Below, in pieces: positions 50,955-59,791 of a stretch of 64,000 nt of DNA. The translations under genes were made by a program, and so were the position numbers. Origin of the DNA: Aphodoplasma sp045541115. Lineage in GTDB: Bacteria > Bacillota > Clostridia > UBA1381 > UMGS1253. Location: positions 62,001 through 126,000 of the forward strand of contig JAZQIM010000021.1 in the NCBI GenBank assembly GCA_045541115.1, given 5' to 3'. The notes beneath the pieces are model-generated. The model made no database searches, was not told where the DNA came from, and saw only the letters and a list, made by a program, of their open reading frames with translations. How positions within the stretch are numbered: position 1 is the stretch's first letter; each line of letters begins with the position of its first letter.

Positions 50955-52106
50955 TTATAGGAATTTTTTATACACATATTCACGCGCCCAGCTGTCCGCA
51001 GCGCAAATGTTTTCAAGACAGTCGGCATCTGTGTTAGTATATGCGCCCATTGCCTCTTCTATAACGTCTGCAATCTCGAGGTAGCGTATTTTGCCTTTTA
51101 AGAAAAGGTCTACTGCAGCTTCGTCTGCTCCGTTATATACCGCACACATCGTGCCGTCCTGCTCGAGTGCTTTATATGCAAGCGGAAGAGCTCTGAATGT
51201 ATCTGTGTCCGGGTTTGAAAAAGTAAGATTAGAAATCTTAGCTAGATCGAGAGATTCGCCGCCGATATTCATTCTATCAGGGTAGGTAAGAGCGTAGGCA
51301 ATCGGCAGATGCATATCGGGAAGACCGAGCTGCGCAATCACAGAGCCGTCAACATATTCGATCATTGAATGAATAATGCTTTGCGGATGCACGAGAACAT
51401 CGATATTATCTTTTTGTACGTCAAAAAGCCAGCGTGCTTCGATTACTTCGAGTCCCTTGTTAACAAGAGTAGATGAATCGATTGTAATTTTTGCGCCCAT
51501 GCTCCAGTTAGGATGCTTAAGTGCCATCTGCGGTGTAATGTTTTCGAGCTCGGCACGCGTTTTTTTGTAAAACGGACCGCCTGAAGCAGTAAGGATTATC
51601 CTTTTAAGCTGCTTTTTGTCCTTCATGCCTGCAAGCGATTGGAAAACAGCGCTATGCTCGCTGTCAACAGGCAAAATGCTTACATTATTTTGTTTTGCAA
51701 GCTTTGTCACAAGATAACCTGCCGCAACCATTGTTTCCTTGTTAGCAAGAGCGATATTTTTACCTGCTTTTATTGCGCTGATTGTTGGGCGTAAACCGGA
51801 AAAACCTGTGACGGCAGTTATAACGGTTTTTACATCATCAAGCGACGCAACTTCGCACATGCCGTCAACTCCGCCGACAACTCGCACATTAGTATCAGCA
51901 AGTTTAATCTTTAAATCCTGCGCCTTATTTTCGTCTGCTACGCAAACGACGCGCGGCAAAAATTTTCTCGCCTGCTCTTCGAGTAAAGCTATATTATTAT
52001 TGCCAGAAAGCCCCAATACTTTTATATCGGGGCTTTTTGATACTATGTCAAGGCTCTGTGTACCGATTGAGCCTGTAGAGCCTAAAATTGATATATTATG
52101 TGACAT
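50955..52106 (-). CDS. dxr: 1-deoxy-D-xylulose-5-phosphate reductoisomerase
   Basis: A 383-residue NADPH-dependent enzyme making 2-C-methyl-D-erythritol 4-phosphate in the MEP pathway. The N-terminal ILGSTGSIGTQSLDIV binds NADPH. LANKETMVAAG, PVDSEHSAVFQSL and TASGGPF hold the metal and substrate residues, and NKGLEVIEARWLF follows. Start: ATG at 52106 with AAGG upstream. It forms a run with cdsA, rseP and ispG. Confidence 0.97.
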   Translation of the reverse strand: MSHNISILGSTGSIGTQSLDIVSKSPDIKVLGLSGNNNIALLEEQARKFLPRVVCVADENKAQDLKIKLADTNVRVVGGVDGMCEVASLDDVKTVITAVTGFSGLRPTISAIKAGKNIALANKETMVAAGYLVTKLAKQNNVSILPVDSEHSAVFQSLAGMKDKKQLKRIILTASGGPFYKKTRAELENITPQMALKHPNWSMGAKITIDSSTLVNKGLEVIEARWLFDVQKDNIDVLVHPQSIIHSMIEYVDGSVIAQLGLPDMHLPIAYALTYPDRMNIGGESLDLAKISNLTFSNPDTDTFRALPLAYKALEQDGTMCAVYNGADEAAVDLFLKGKIRYLEIADVIEEAMGAYTNTDADCLENICAADSWAREYVYKKFL

Positions 52107-52132
52107 AAAAAATTACCTTCTTTAGTTAAAAA

Positions 52133-52960
52133 TCAAAACAGAAAAATGCCAAATGTTTTAAGATAATAGCATGCAAAAAAGATGAACGGTGCAATAAATA
52201 TGACGCTGTCAAAGCGGTCAAGCATACCGCCGTGTCCGGGCATAATATTGCCGAAATCCTTTACGCCGCAGCTTCTCTTAATAATCGATGCTCCCAAATC
52301 TCCGATTTGTGCAAGACATGAGCCGAATGCGCCGATTATGGCAAGGACTATATAGTTTGGATTTGATTTTGATATAAAAACTGACACAGCGCCGAGTATC
52401 ATACATCCAACCGCTGCAAATGCTATTCCGCCGATGCTTCCTGCAATCGTTTTTTTCGGACTTATATCAGGCGCGAGCTTGCGGCGTCCAAAAAAGCGTC
52501 CCATAAAGTATGCGCCCGTATCGCTTATCCATGCACACGTAAAAAGCAGGCAAAGATAGTATATTTCAAATTCTCCAAAGCTGCGCATCAGAGCGATAAA
52601 TGAAGAAAAAATACTTATGTACAGCGTTGCAAAAAGCACATTTGAAATATCGTTAAAGCTGATTGTCTTGTGAAGGAAAATAGATTCTGTTATAAGAACT
52701 GCTATAAATGAGATAAGCGTAAGCGCAAGAATGTCCGTTTTATAGCTGCAAACAGAGTAAATAATAGACAGCGATGCTGCAAGAGCAGTCAATTTAAGCG
52801 TTATACCATACTTAAATGCATGCAAAAACTCAAGGAGCATAAAAAGTATTATTGCTCCGAGTGCAATATTAAATACGATACTGCTTGATAAAACTATTAG
52901 AAAAAATACGACAAGACCTACTATTGCAGACATGACTCTTATTGCTGTATCCTTGCTCAT
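52133..52960 (-). CDS. cdsA: Phosphatidate cytidylyltransferase
   Basis: A 275-residue polytopic membrane enzyme converting phosphatidic acid and CTP to CDP-diacylglycerol. The C-terminal family signature is present: KRSCGVKDFGNIMPGHGGML followed by DRFDS. About eight hydrophobic helices are visible. The frame is open to a TTG at 52978, but GGAGGTAA fits the ATG at 52960. It lies between uppS and dxr in the conserved cluster. Confidence 0.94.
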   Translation of the reverse strand: MSKDTAIRVMSAIVGLVVFFLIVLSSSIVFNIALGAIILFMLLEFLHAFKYGITLKLTALAASLSIIYSVCSYKTDILALTLISFIAVLITESIFLHKTISFNDISNVLFATLYISIFSSFIALMRSFGEFEIYYLCLLFTCAWISDTGAYFMGRFFGRRKLAPDISPKKTIAGSIGGIAFAAVGCMILGAVSVFISKSNPNYIVLAIIGAFGSCLAQIGDLGASIIKRSCGVKDFGNIMPGHGGMLDRFDSVIFIAPFIFFACYYLKTFGIFLF

Positions 52961-52998
52961 AAAGCTTACCTCCGCCAAGAGAATTATATATTTAAAGA

Positions 52999-53736
52999 TT
53001 AGCGTCCGCCGAAACGTCTGTTCCGTGACAAATATGCATCGATTGCTTTTGTAAATTCTTTTTCGTTAAAGTCCGGCCATAAAACATTTGTAAAATAGAA
53101 CTCGCTATATGAGATTTGCCACAAAAGGTAGTTACTGATGCGCATCTCTCCGCTTGTACGTATTACAAGGTCCGGGTCGGGCATATAGTTTGTATAAAGC
53201 TGTGATGAAAATAATGTTTCATCAATATCTTTTGCGTTTATAGCGCCGCTTTTCACATCGAGCGCAAGCTTTCGCGTGGCACGAAGTATCTCATCGCGTC
53301 CGCCATAGTTTAGTGCAAGCGTCACAGTAACAGACTTGTTGTCTTTTGTTATGTTCTCAACGCGCTCAAACTCGTCTTGAATTTCCTGCGAAAAGCGTGA
53401 TTTATCGCCTATAACGCGTATGCGCACATCATCTGCACCAAGCTCTTTTTCAGCGTTTTTTAAATACTCCAAAAGCAGTGACATAAGACCTGAAACTTCT
53501 TCGTCGGAGCGTTTCCAGTTTTCGGTCGAAAAGGCATATACGGTAACATATTCTATTCCCATATTTCCGGCAAAGCGACTTATCTTACGAAGAGTATCTG
53601 CGCCGGCTTTATGTCCCATCATACGAGGTAGCGAACGTTTTTTTGCCCACCTTCCGTTGCCGTCCATAATAATAGCTACGTGCTTTGGAAGTAAAGATTT
53701 ATCATATTGCTTTTTTGACTTTTTAAAAAATGCCAT
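52999..53736 (-). CDS. uppS: Undecaprenyl diphosphate synthase
   Basis: A 245-residue cis-prenyltransferase supplying the lipid carrier for peptidoglycan. HVAIIMDGNGRWAKKR holds the catalytic Asp and diphosphate loop. FSTENWKRS, LNYGGRDEI, DLVIRTSGEMRISNYLLWQ and SEFYFTNVLWPDF are all conserved. Start: ATG at 53736 behind AAGGAGG. It uses the isoprenoid precursors made by Dxr and IspG from the same operon. Confidence 0.97.
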   Translation of the reverse strand: MAFFKKSKKQYDKSLLPKHVAIIMDGNGRWAKKRSLPRMMGHKAGADTLRKISRFAGNMGIEYVTVYAFSTENWKRSDEEVSGLMSLLLEYLKNAEKELGADDVRIRVIGDKSRFSQEIQDEFERVENITKDNKSVTVTLALNYGGRDEILRATRKLALDVKSGAINAKDIDETLFSSQLYTNYMPDPDLVIRTSGEMRISNYLLWQISYSEFYFTNVLWPDFNEKEFTKAIDAYLSRNRRFGGR

Positions 53737-53768
53737 AATGGCCTCCTTATAAAATAGAAGCTATGATA

Positions 53769-54323
53769 TTATACCTCGAGGATTTCCTTTTCTTTCTTTG
53801 CAAGAATTGTATCTATTTCTTTTACATACTCGTCTGTAAGAGACTGAATGTTCTTTTCAATTTCCTTAAGGTCATCTTCTGTAATTTCGCCTGATTTCTT
53901 TTGAGCCTTATAGTTTTCGATTGCATCACGACGAATTGAACGGATTGCAACTTTTGCATCTTCTGCTCTTTTATGAATATCCTTTACGATTTCTTTTCTT
54001 CTCTCTTCTGTAAGAGGTGGGAAGGAAAGACGAATCGATTTTCCGTCACTATTGGGATTTATGCCAAGCTCTGATTTCAAAATCGCTTTTTCAACTTCCT
54101 TTACAGCGTTAACGTCCCATGGCGAAATGAGAAGTGTGCGAGCTTCAGGAACAGAAACTGTACCGAGCTGGGGGATAGGCGTAGGTGTGCCGTAATAGTC
54201 AACTAAAATTTTATCAAGTATTGCAGGGTTTGCACGTCCTGCACGAATTGATTGTAAGTCTGCGCTGTAAACGCTTAATGTTTTGTCCATTTTGTTTGAA
54301 ATTTCGGGATATTTTGATGCCAT
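53769..54323 (-). CDS. frr: Ribosome recycling factor
   Basis: A 184-residue RRF, which splits post-termination ribosomes with EF-G. LQSIRAGRANPAILDKI, YYGTPTPIPQLGTVSVPEAR and FPPLTEERRKEIVKDIHKRA are diagnostic. Length is normal. Start: ATG at 54323 after AAGGAGGA. It follows pyrH by 66 bases. Confidence 0.98.
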   Translation of the reverse strand: MASKYPEISNKMDKTLSVYSADLQSIRAGRANPAILDKILVDYYGTPTPIPQLGTVSVPEARTLLISPWDVNAVKEVEKAILKSELGINPNSDGKSIRLSFPPLTEERRKEIVKDIHKRAEDAKVAIRSIRRDAIENYKAQKKSGEITEDDLKEIEKNIQSLTDEYVKEIDTILAKKEKEILEV

Positions 54324-54389
54324 AATATTTTCCTCCTTAAAAGTTAGCTTTTCTAAATTCTATGATAAATTTATTTTTATATACAAAAA

Positions 54390-55097
54390 TTATTTTGATA
54401 CGAGAGTACCGATTTTCTCGCCACAAACTGCGCGAACGATATTTTCCGGATCGTCAAGGCCAAACACATGAATCGGAATATTATTATCCATGCAAAGCGA
54501 TGTTGCCGTTGAGTCCATAACGCCGAGTCCACGATTTAATACGTCGATATATGAAAGCTCGTCGAAGCGAACAGCGTTGGGGTTTATGTTGGGGTCGGAG
54601 TCATATACACCATCGACCTTTTTTGCTAAAAGGATAATTTCAGCGTCAATCTCCGCTGCGCGAAGAGCGGCAGCTGTGTCAGTGGAGAAGAAGGGGTTAC
54701 CTGTACCGCAACCAAAGATGACAACTCTTCCTGCATCGAGATGATGAATTGCGCGTCCGCGGATGTATGGTTCTGCAATCTGACGCATTTCGATAGCTGT
54801 CTGTACGCGTGTCGGGATACCTTTTGATTCGAGCGCATCGCCGAGACCGAGTGCATTTATAACGGTAGCAAGCATGCCCATGTGGTCAGCTCTTGTGCGG
54901 TCCATATTTTCGCCTGTTCTTCCGCGCCAGAAGTTACCTCCTCCGACAACTATTGCAATCTCTACGCCTAAATCAATGCATTTTTTAATAGCAGATGAAA
55001 TCGACGAAAGTGTTTCGGGATTAAGACCTGTTTTATTAGCTCCGGCAAGTGCTTCGCCACTTACCTTCAGAAGAACTCTTTTGTATTTTGATTTCAA
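54390..55097 (-). CDS. pyrH: UMP kinase
   Basis: A 235-residue bacterial UMP kinase (amino acid kinase fold). RVLLKVSGEAL, VVGGGNFWRG, DHMGMLATVINALGL and GTGNPFFSTDTAAALRA are conserved. The open frame begins nine codons earlier at an ATG, but that ATG precedes the AGGAGG site. The best start is TTG at 55097, 9 bases after AGGAGG, which also gives the family length. A terminator-like structure between tsf and this gene could control its expression. Confidence 0.95.
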   Translation of the reverse strand: MKSKYKRVLLKVSGEALAGANKTGLNPETLSSISSAIKKCIDLGVEIAIVVGGGNFWRGRTGENMDRTRADHMGMLATVINALGLGDALESKGIPTRVQTAIEMRQIAEPYIRGRAIHHLDAGRVVIFGCGTGNPFFSTDTAAALRAAEIDAEIILLAKKVDGVYDSDPNINPNAVRFDELSYIDVLNRGLGVMDSTATSLCMDNNIPIHVFGLDDPENIVRAVCGEKIGTLVSK

Positions 55098-55136
55098 GAT
55101 AATCAACCTCCTAAAAATTTTCATGTGTTACAAAAA

Positions 55137-55159
55137 AGGGAACACATTTTGTGTTCCCT
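55137..55159 (-). terminator. Intrinsic terminator between tsf and pyrH (part of a possible attenuator)
   Basis: On the minus strand, AGGGAACAC pairs with GTGTTCCCT around a 5-base loop, followed by T6. Upstream sequences at 55175-55183 and 55191-55200 can form competing stems. Confidence 0.88.
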
Positions 55160-55200
55160 GAAAACGCGGTCTGTAAGGGAACAATATGTATGTCCCTTCT
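55152..55200 (-). promoter_or_regulatory. Candidate antiterminator region upstream of pyrH
   Basis: In the tsf-pyrH gap, segment 1 (55191-55200) can pair with segment 2 (55175-55183). Segment 2 can instead form eight perfect pairs with segment 3 (TGTTCCCT at 55176-55183 with AGGGAACA at 55152-55159). Segment 3 is the 5' arm of the terminator, so the 2:3 and terminator stems exclude each other. This is the layout of a transcription attenuator; the signal is unknown. Confidence 0.45.
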
Positions 55201-55209
55201 ATTTTACCA

Positions 55210-56097
55210 CTATTTTATCATGTTTGCAACTTCATCTGCAAAATTATCTTCTCTTTTTTCTATACCTTCACCTTTTTCGAAGCGAACAAAGTTTACAAGC
55301 TTAACACCCTTTGATGCAAGATACTTTTCAACCTTTAAGTCGCTATCCTTAACGAACTCCTGCTGAAGCAAGCAGTTTTGCTCGTAGAACTTGTTGATTC
55401 TGCCGCTAACCATCTTTTCGATAATTGCATCGGGTTTGCTTGCATTCTTAGGATCTTCCTTGATCTGAGCCATGATAATGTTCTTTTCTTTTTCAAGCTC
55501 ATTTGCAGGAATAACCTCAGAAGAAAGGTATAAAGGATTGATAGCTGCAATCTGCATTGCAACGTCTCTTGCAGCTTCATAAGCAGCTTCATCTGCAAGA
55601 CTTCCTTCAGCTTCAACAAGAACACCGATTCTGCCGCCGCCGTGAATGTATGAGCATACATTACCTTCGATTCTTGCAAATCTTCTGATATTCATATTTT
55701 CGCCGATTTTTGCAATCTTTTCTGTAAGAGCATCACGAACGTTCTGATCGCCATAGAGTTTTACCTCCATAAGAGCATCTACATCAGCCGGCGCTTCTTT
55801 AGCGATTACTTTTGCTACGTCAGCAACGAATGTGCGGAACTCATCGTTCTTAGCAACGAAGTCTGTCTCTGCGTTTACTTCGAGCAATACGCCGATGTTG
55901 CCTTCAACATAAGAGTCAACGATACCTTCTGCAGCGATTCTGCCTGATTTTTTGGCAGCTGTTGCAAGGCCTTTCTCTCTTAAAAATTCAATAGCTTTTT
56001 CCATATCTCCGTTTGATTCTGTAAGAGCCTTTTTGCAGTCCATCATACCGCAACCTGTTTTTTCTCTCAAATTTTTAACGTCCATTGCGCTAAACAT
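55210..56097 (-). CDS. tsf: Elongation factor Ts
   Basis: A 295-residue guanine-nucleotide exchange factor for EF-Tu. It has the N-terminal VKNLREKTGCGMMDCKKAL, the core NAETDFVAKNDEF, and the C-terminal coiled region FYEQNCLLQQEFVKD. Start: ATG at 56097 with AAAGGA 10 bases upstream; an internal ATG four codons later is less likely. It follows rpsB by 102 bases and ends ahead of the tsf-pyrH terminator. Confidence 0.97.
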   Translation of the reverse strand: MFSAMDVKNLREKTGCGMMDCKKALTESNGDMEKAIEFLREKGLATAAKKSGRIAAEGIVDSYVEGNIGVLLEVNAETDFVAKNDEFRTFVADVAKVIAKEAPADVDALMEVKLYGDQNVRDALTEKIAKIGENMNIRRFARIEGNVCSYIHGGGRIGVLVEAEGSLADEAAYEAARDVAMQIAAINPLYLSSEVIPANELEKEKNIIMAQIKEDPKNASKPDAIIEKMVSGRINKFYEQNCLLQQEFVKDSDLKVEKYLASKGVKLVNFVRFEKGEGIEKREDNFADEVANMIK

Positions 56098-56199
56098 GTA
56101 TCATCAATCCTTTCAATATATAAATTAGTTTTTTTCTAAAGAAAAGCGGCCTTTGCGTCTTTGCGCAAAAGACTGAAAAGACCGCCATATTTTTTATAA

Positions 56200-56943
56200 T
56201 TAGTTTTCTTCGCTTTCAGCTGCTTCTTCTGCATCGCTGCCTTCAGCTGATAATTGCTCGCCCTGTCTGCCTTCGATGATAGCGTTTGCCATAGCTGCTG
56301 CGATAAGCTTTACGGCACGAATAGCGTCATCGTTACCAGGAATTACGTAGTCAACTTCTTCAGGGTCACAGTTTGTATCAACGATTGCTACAACCGGGAT
56401 ACCAAGCTTTTTAGCTTCTGCGATTGCAATCTTTTCTTTTCTCGGGTCTACAACGAAAAGTGCGCCCGGGAGTTTTTTCATCTCTTTGATACCGCCGAGA
56501 TACTTTTCGAGCTTCTCACGCTCTGCAAGAAGGTTGCTTACTTCCTTTTTCGGAAGAAGATCAAATGTACCGTTTTCTTCCATCTTGTTAAGCTGGCTTA
56601 ATCTGTCGATACGTTTTTTGATTGTCTTAAAGTTTGTGAGCATACCGCCGAGCCATCTTGCATTTACATAGTACATACCAACGCGGATAGCTTCCTCTTT
56701 AATGGAATCCTGCGCCTGCTTCTTTGTACCAACGAACAAAATGTCGTCGCCGTTAGCAGCAACTTCACGGATGAAGTTGTATGCTTCTTCTACTTTCTTT
56801 ACAGTTTTCTGTAAGTCGATAATGTAGATACCGTTTCTCTCTGTAAAGATGTACTCTGCCATTTTTGGGTTCCAGCGTCTTGTCTGATGTCCGAAGTGAA
56901 CACCTGCTTCAAGAAGCTGTTTCATTGAAATTACGTTTGCCAT
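56200..56943 (-). CDS. rpsB: 30S ribosomal protein S2
   Basis: A 247-residue S2 with ISMKQLLEAGVHFGHQTRRW, PKMAEYIFTERNGIYIIDLQ and TNCDPEEVDYVIPGNDDA, plus an acidic C-terminal tail. The frame is open 12 codons upstream, but GGAGGTG fits the ATG at 56943, which gives the usual start. It is the first gene of the large cluster and has a ~140-base leader that can fold. Confidence 0.98.
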   Translation of the reverse strand: MANVISMKQLLEAGVHFGHQTRRWNPKMAEYIFTERNGIYIIDLQKTVKKVEEAYNFIREVAANGDDILFVGTKKQAQDSIKEEAIRVGMYYVNARWLGGMLTNFKTIKKRIDRLSQLNKMEENGTFDLLPKKEVSNLLAEREKLEKYLGGIKEMKKLPGALFVVDPRKEKIAIAEAKKLGIPVVAIVDTNCDPEEVDYVIPGNDDAIRAVKLIAAAMANAIIEGRQGEQLSAEGSDAEEAAESEEN

Positions 56944-57020
56944 TTTAAATAGCACCTCCGGTTTTAATTTTTTCGTCAAGATTTATATCTTGTCCGATAA
57001 TACCTCCGCCTTGTGCAATA

Positions 57021-57060
57021 TTCTCGGGAACCGAAAGCATTTTTCGGCACCACCCTCGAA
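57021..57060 (-). promoter_or_regulatory. Structured leader element of rpsB
   Basis: In the rpsB 5' leader, the RNA has UUC-GA-GGG opposite CCC-GA-GAA, a stem with tandem G-A mismatches (57053-57060 with 57021-57028). It encloses a CCGAAA/UUUCGG hairpin (57042-57047 with 57031-57036). The position suggests a ribosomal-protein autoregulatory leader; I cannot match it to a named class. Confidence 0.45.
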
Positions 57061-57092
57061 TTTACAAAGCGTGTGTATTTTTACGCCATAAT

Positions 57093-57121
57093 AGAATAAC
57101 ACAAACAAAAGTAAAAATCAA
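57093..57121 (-). promoter_or_regulatory. Sigma-A promoter of the rpsB cluster
   Basis: On the minus strand, TTGATT (57116-57121), 17 bases, TATTCT (57093-57098). The predicted start near 57086 leaves ~140 bases of leader. Confidence 0.55.
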
Positions 57122-57178
57122 GCATTTTTTTAAAATTTATACAAAAATTTTTTGCGATAAGATAAGCGCTGTAGAGGG

Positions 57179-59590
57179 TTAATTTAAAATGCGCTTTATG
57201 TTTTGACAAATCCACACGTATAGCTTGTAGAGCAGGCGAAGGATGTATGTGAGATATCGAAGCACAGGCTCTGTTGCGATTATAAATATTACAAGCAGAA
57301 GACTTGCTTTAAGTGACAGTGGCGTAATGCCAAACAAATCGTTTAGAAATATACTTGAAAGTACAAGCCCCGCAAGCATTAAAAGCCATATGCATGAGCG
57401 AAGCAGATTCATTGGCTTACTCTTCGTATACAGGAATAGAAGTCCGACGGTTGACAAAAGAAGAGCCGATACTGTAGATGCTGATGTTTCATCTATTCCA
57501 AATACATTTGCAAACAGCATAAGCAATGCAATCATTATAAATGCACTCATACCTGCCGGAAGGGCTGCACCAAGTACGTTTGCTAAAAATTTTCCTTTAA
57601 TAATGTTTTTATTTGGTTCAAGAGCAAGGAAAAATGCCGGAACGCCTATTGTAAAGGTGCTAACGAGCGAAATCTGTGAAGGCAAAAGCGGATAGTTTAC
57701 GACAAAAATCATCGAAAACAAAGCCATCATCATTGAAAAAATATTTTTTACTAAAAACAAACATGCAGAGCGCTCAATGTTGTTAACGACGCGCCTTCCT
57801 TCAAGCACAACTGACGGCATACACGAAAAATCGGAGTCGAGAAGTACAAGCTGTGATACGTGAGAAGCGGCTTCACTGCCTGATGCCATTGCAATACTGC
57901 AGTCAGCTTTTTTGAGTGCGAGCACATCGTTTACGCCGTCACCTGTCATGGCGACTGTTTTTCCTGCTTTTTTAAGTGCAAGCACAAGCTGTTTTTTCTG
58001 TTTGGGATTTACTCTGCCAAATACCGTATATTTTAGGGCAGCGTCATAGAGCATATCGTCATCAGTTAGAGTCGATGCATCAATAAAATTGTCGGCATTT
58101 TTTATGCCTGCGCGTTTTGCGACTTCACATACTGTGAGTGGATTGTCGCCCGAAATTACCTTTACTTCGACTCCTTGCTCGTCAAAATACTCAAATGTTT
58201 CTTTTGCATCCTTGCGAATGGGGTTTGACATAATTATAAAGCAGAGTGCGACTGTGTCTTTAGTGGGTGCATCTTCGTCATATGATTCGTCACATTTTGC
58301 AAATACAAGTACACGCGCACCTGTTTTTGAGTATTCTTCAACAGTTTCTTTGTAATCGTCATATTGGTCGCATAGTACAAATTCCGGCGCACCGAGAATA
58401 TATGTCTCGTCATTAAAGCAGGCCGAAGAGCATTTTGTAACAGATGAAAATGAGTTTACCCAATCGGCTGTTGTGCCTGTATTTTCCGCAAAATACTCTT
58501 TTATTGCAGCCATGGTTGCATTGTCGGCATTCATATTTGATGCAAAGTCGCCTATAATCAAGTTCAGGTCCGGCTCATCTGCACCAAAAACATATTCATC
58601 GAGCGGCAATACCTCATCAACTTGCATTGTGTTTTCTGTGATTGTACCTGTTTTGTCGACGCAAAGCACATCTACGCGTGCAAGTGTTTCTATACATGAA
58701 AGTTCATGTACGAGTACATGTTTTTTTGCAAGGCGCATTACGCTAAGCACCAGCGCGATGCTTGCAAGAAGATACAGTCCTTCGGGAATCATGCCGATAA
58801 GTGCGGCGACCATTGACTCGACGCTTTGCCCTATGCTTTCTCCGAGCCTAAAATAATGCTGCGAAAACATAATAATTCCTATCGGGATTATTATTACGCC
58901 GACAATCGCTATAAGGCGATTTAATGAGCGCATCATTTCTGAATTTTCTCCTTTTTTCTCTGCTTTTGCTTCAAGCATAAGCCTTGAAATGTATGAATCC
59001 CTGCCGACAGTTGTAAGCTGTGCCATGCAGCTTCCCGAAACAATAAAACTTCCCGACAACAGATGATCGCCGGTTTTCTTTGTGATTTCATCGGCTTCTC
59101 CGGTGAGAAGTGATTCGTTTACCTGCACTTCGCCGTCAACGACTATTGCATCGGCGCAAATCTGATTTCCGGATGATAACATTATAATATCGTCGACTAC
59201 AAGCTTTTCGGAGGCAATCGTATTTATCACGCCATTTCGCAAAACGCGTGACTTTGGCTCATTTATCACATTTAATTTGTCGAGCACACGCTTTGAACGT
59301 ATTTCCTGTATTATACCTATAAGGGTGTTAAGAATTATAATAGGAAGAAAAGTAAGCTCGCGAAATGAGCCGACTAATATCAATAGCAGCGCGAGAGCGG
59401 CAAAAACAAAGTTAAAATATGTAAATATATTACCGGAAATAATCTGGCCTATCGTTTTTGAGGGCGCGTCTACAGACACGTTTAAAAGACCTGCTTTTTC
59501 ACGCTCATAAACTTCGTCATAAAGCAAGCCGGTATTTACATCGGTATACGCTATTTCATTTTCCGTGTTATAGCTCTTTTGAATTCGCAC
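57179..59590 (-). CDS. P-type ATPase (HAD-IC type cation pump, CtpE-like)
   Basis: An 803-residue membrane ATPase. The actuator loop has NESLLTGEADEI, the phosphorylation site is CVDKTGTIT (near residue 313), and the hinge is MTGDGVNDVLALKKAD. The membrane segment before the phosphorylation domain has IPEGL, not the CPC of heavy-metal pumps, and there is no N-terminal metal-binding domain. Together this resembles CtpE-like calcium or cation ATPases; the ion is not certain. Start: GTG at 59590, 7 bases after GGAGGA. A 20-base dyad lies upstream. Confidence 0.88.
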   Translation of the reverse strand: MRIQKSYNTENEIAYTDVNTGLLYDEVYEREKAGLLNVSVDAPSKTIGQIISGNIFTYFNFVFAALALLLILVGSFRELTFLPIIILNTLIGIIQEIRSKRVLDKLNVINEPKSRVLRNGVINTIASEKLVVDDIIMLSSGNQICADAIVVDGEVQVNESLLTGEADEITKKTGDHLLSGSFIVSGSCMAQLTTVGRDSYISRLMLEAKAEKKGENSEMMRSLNRLIAIVGVIIIPIGIIMFSQHYFRLGESIGQSVESMVAALIGMIPEGLYLLASIALVLSVMRLAKKHVLVHELSCIETLARVDVLCVDKTGTITENTMQVDEVLPLDEYVFGADEPDLNLIIGDFASNMNADNATMAAIKEYFAENTGTTADWVNSFSSVTKCSSACFNDETYILGAPEFVLCDQYDDYKETVEEYSKTGARVLVFAKCDESYDEDAPTKDTVALCFIIMSNPIRKDAKETFEYFDEQGVEVKVISGDNPLTVCEVAKRAGIKNADNFIDASTLTDDDMLYDAALKYTVFGRVNPKQKKQLVLALKKAGKTVAMTGDGVNDVLALKKADCSIAMASGSEAASHVSQLVLLDSDFSCMPSVVLEGRRVVNNIERSACLFLVKNIFSMMMALFSMIFVVNYPLLPSQISLVSTFTIGVPAFFLALEPNKNIIKGKFLANVLGAALPAGMSAFIMIALLMLFANVFGIDETSASTVSALLLSTVGLLFLYTKSKPMNLLRSCIWLLMLAGLVLSSIFLNDLFGITPLSLKASLLLVIFIIATEPVLRYLTYILRLLYKLYVWICQNIKRILN

Positions 59591-59681
59591 TGTTTTCCTC
59601 CGTAAAAATTTATATACTACGTCTAATTATTCACGCATATAAAGTAAGAATATACTCTTTATTATTAAATAAGCATATCGT

Positions 59682-59701
59682 ATCACAAAGTGTTTTGTGA
59701 T
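59682..59701. repeat. Perfect 8-bp inverted repeat upstream of the P-type ATPase gene
   Basis: ATCACAAA (59682-59689) and TTTGTGAT (59694-59701) flank GTGT. It has no T-run on either side, so a protein-binding operator is more likely than a terminator. It overlaps a possible minus-strand -35 element (TTGTGA). Confidence 0.5.
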
Positions 59702-59752
59702 TCAACATAAAAATAAAAAATTCACATATTATTTTAATTTACAAATTAAAAG

Positions 59753-59778
59753 GGCAGTGCGATTAGCGACGCACTGCC
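59753..59778. terminator. Terminator after the 180-residue membrane protein gene
   Basis: GGCAGTGCG (59753-59761) pairs with CGCACTGCC (59770-59778). On the minus strand it is followed by CTTTTAATTT. Confidence 0.8.
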
Positions 59779-59791
59779 TTAATAGTTTTTA

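Noticed and set aside
57030..57060. T-box riboswitch upstream of rpsB (GAGGGTGGTGCCG resembles the T-box sequence)
   Set aside because: The leader is too short for stem I and a specifier loop, rpsB is not a T-box-type target, and the following sequence does not form the T-box antiterminator.
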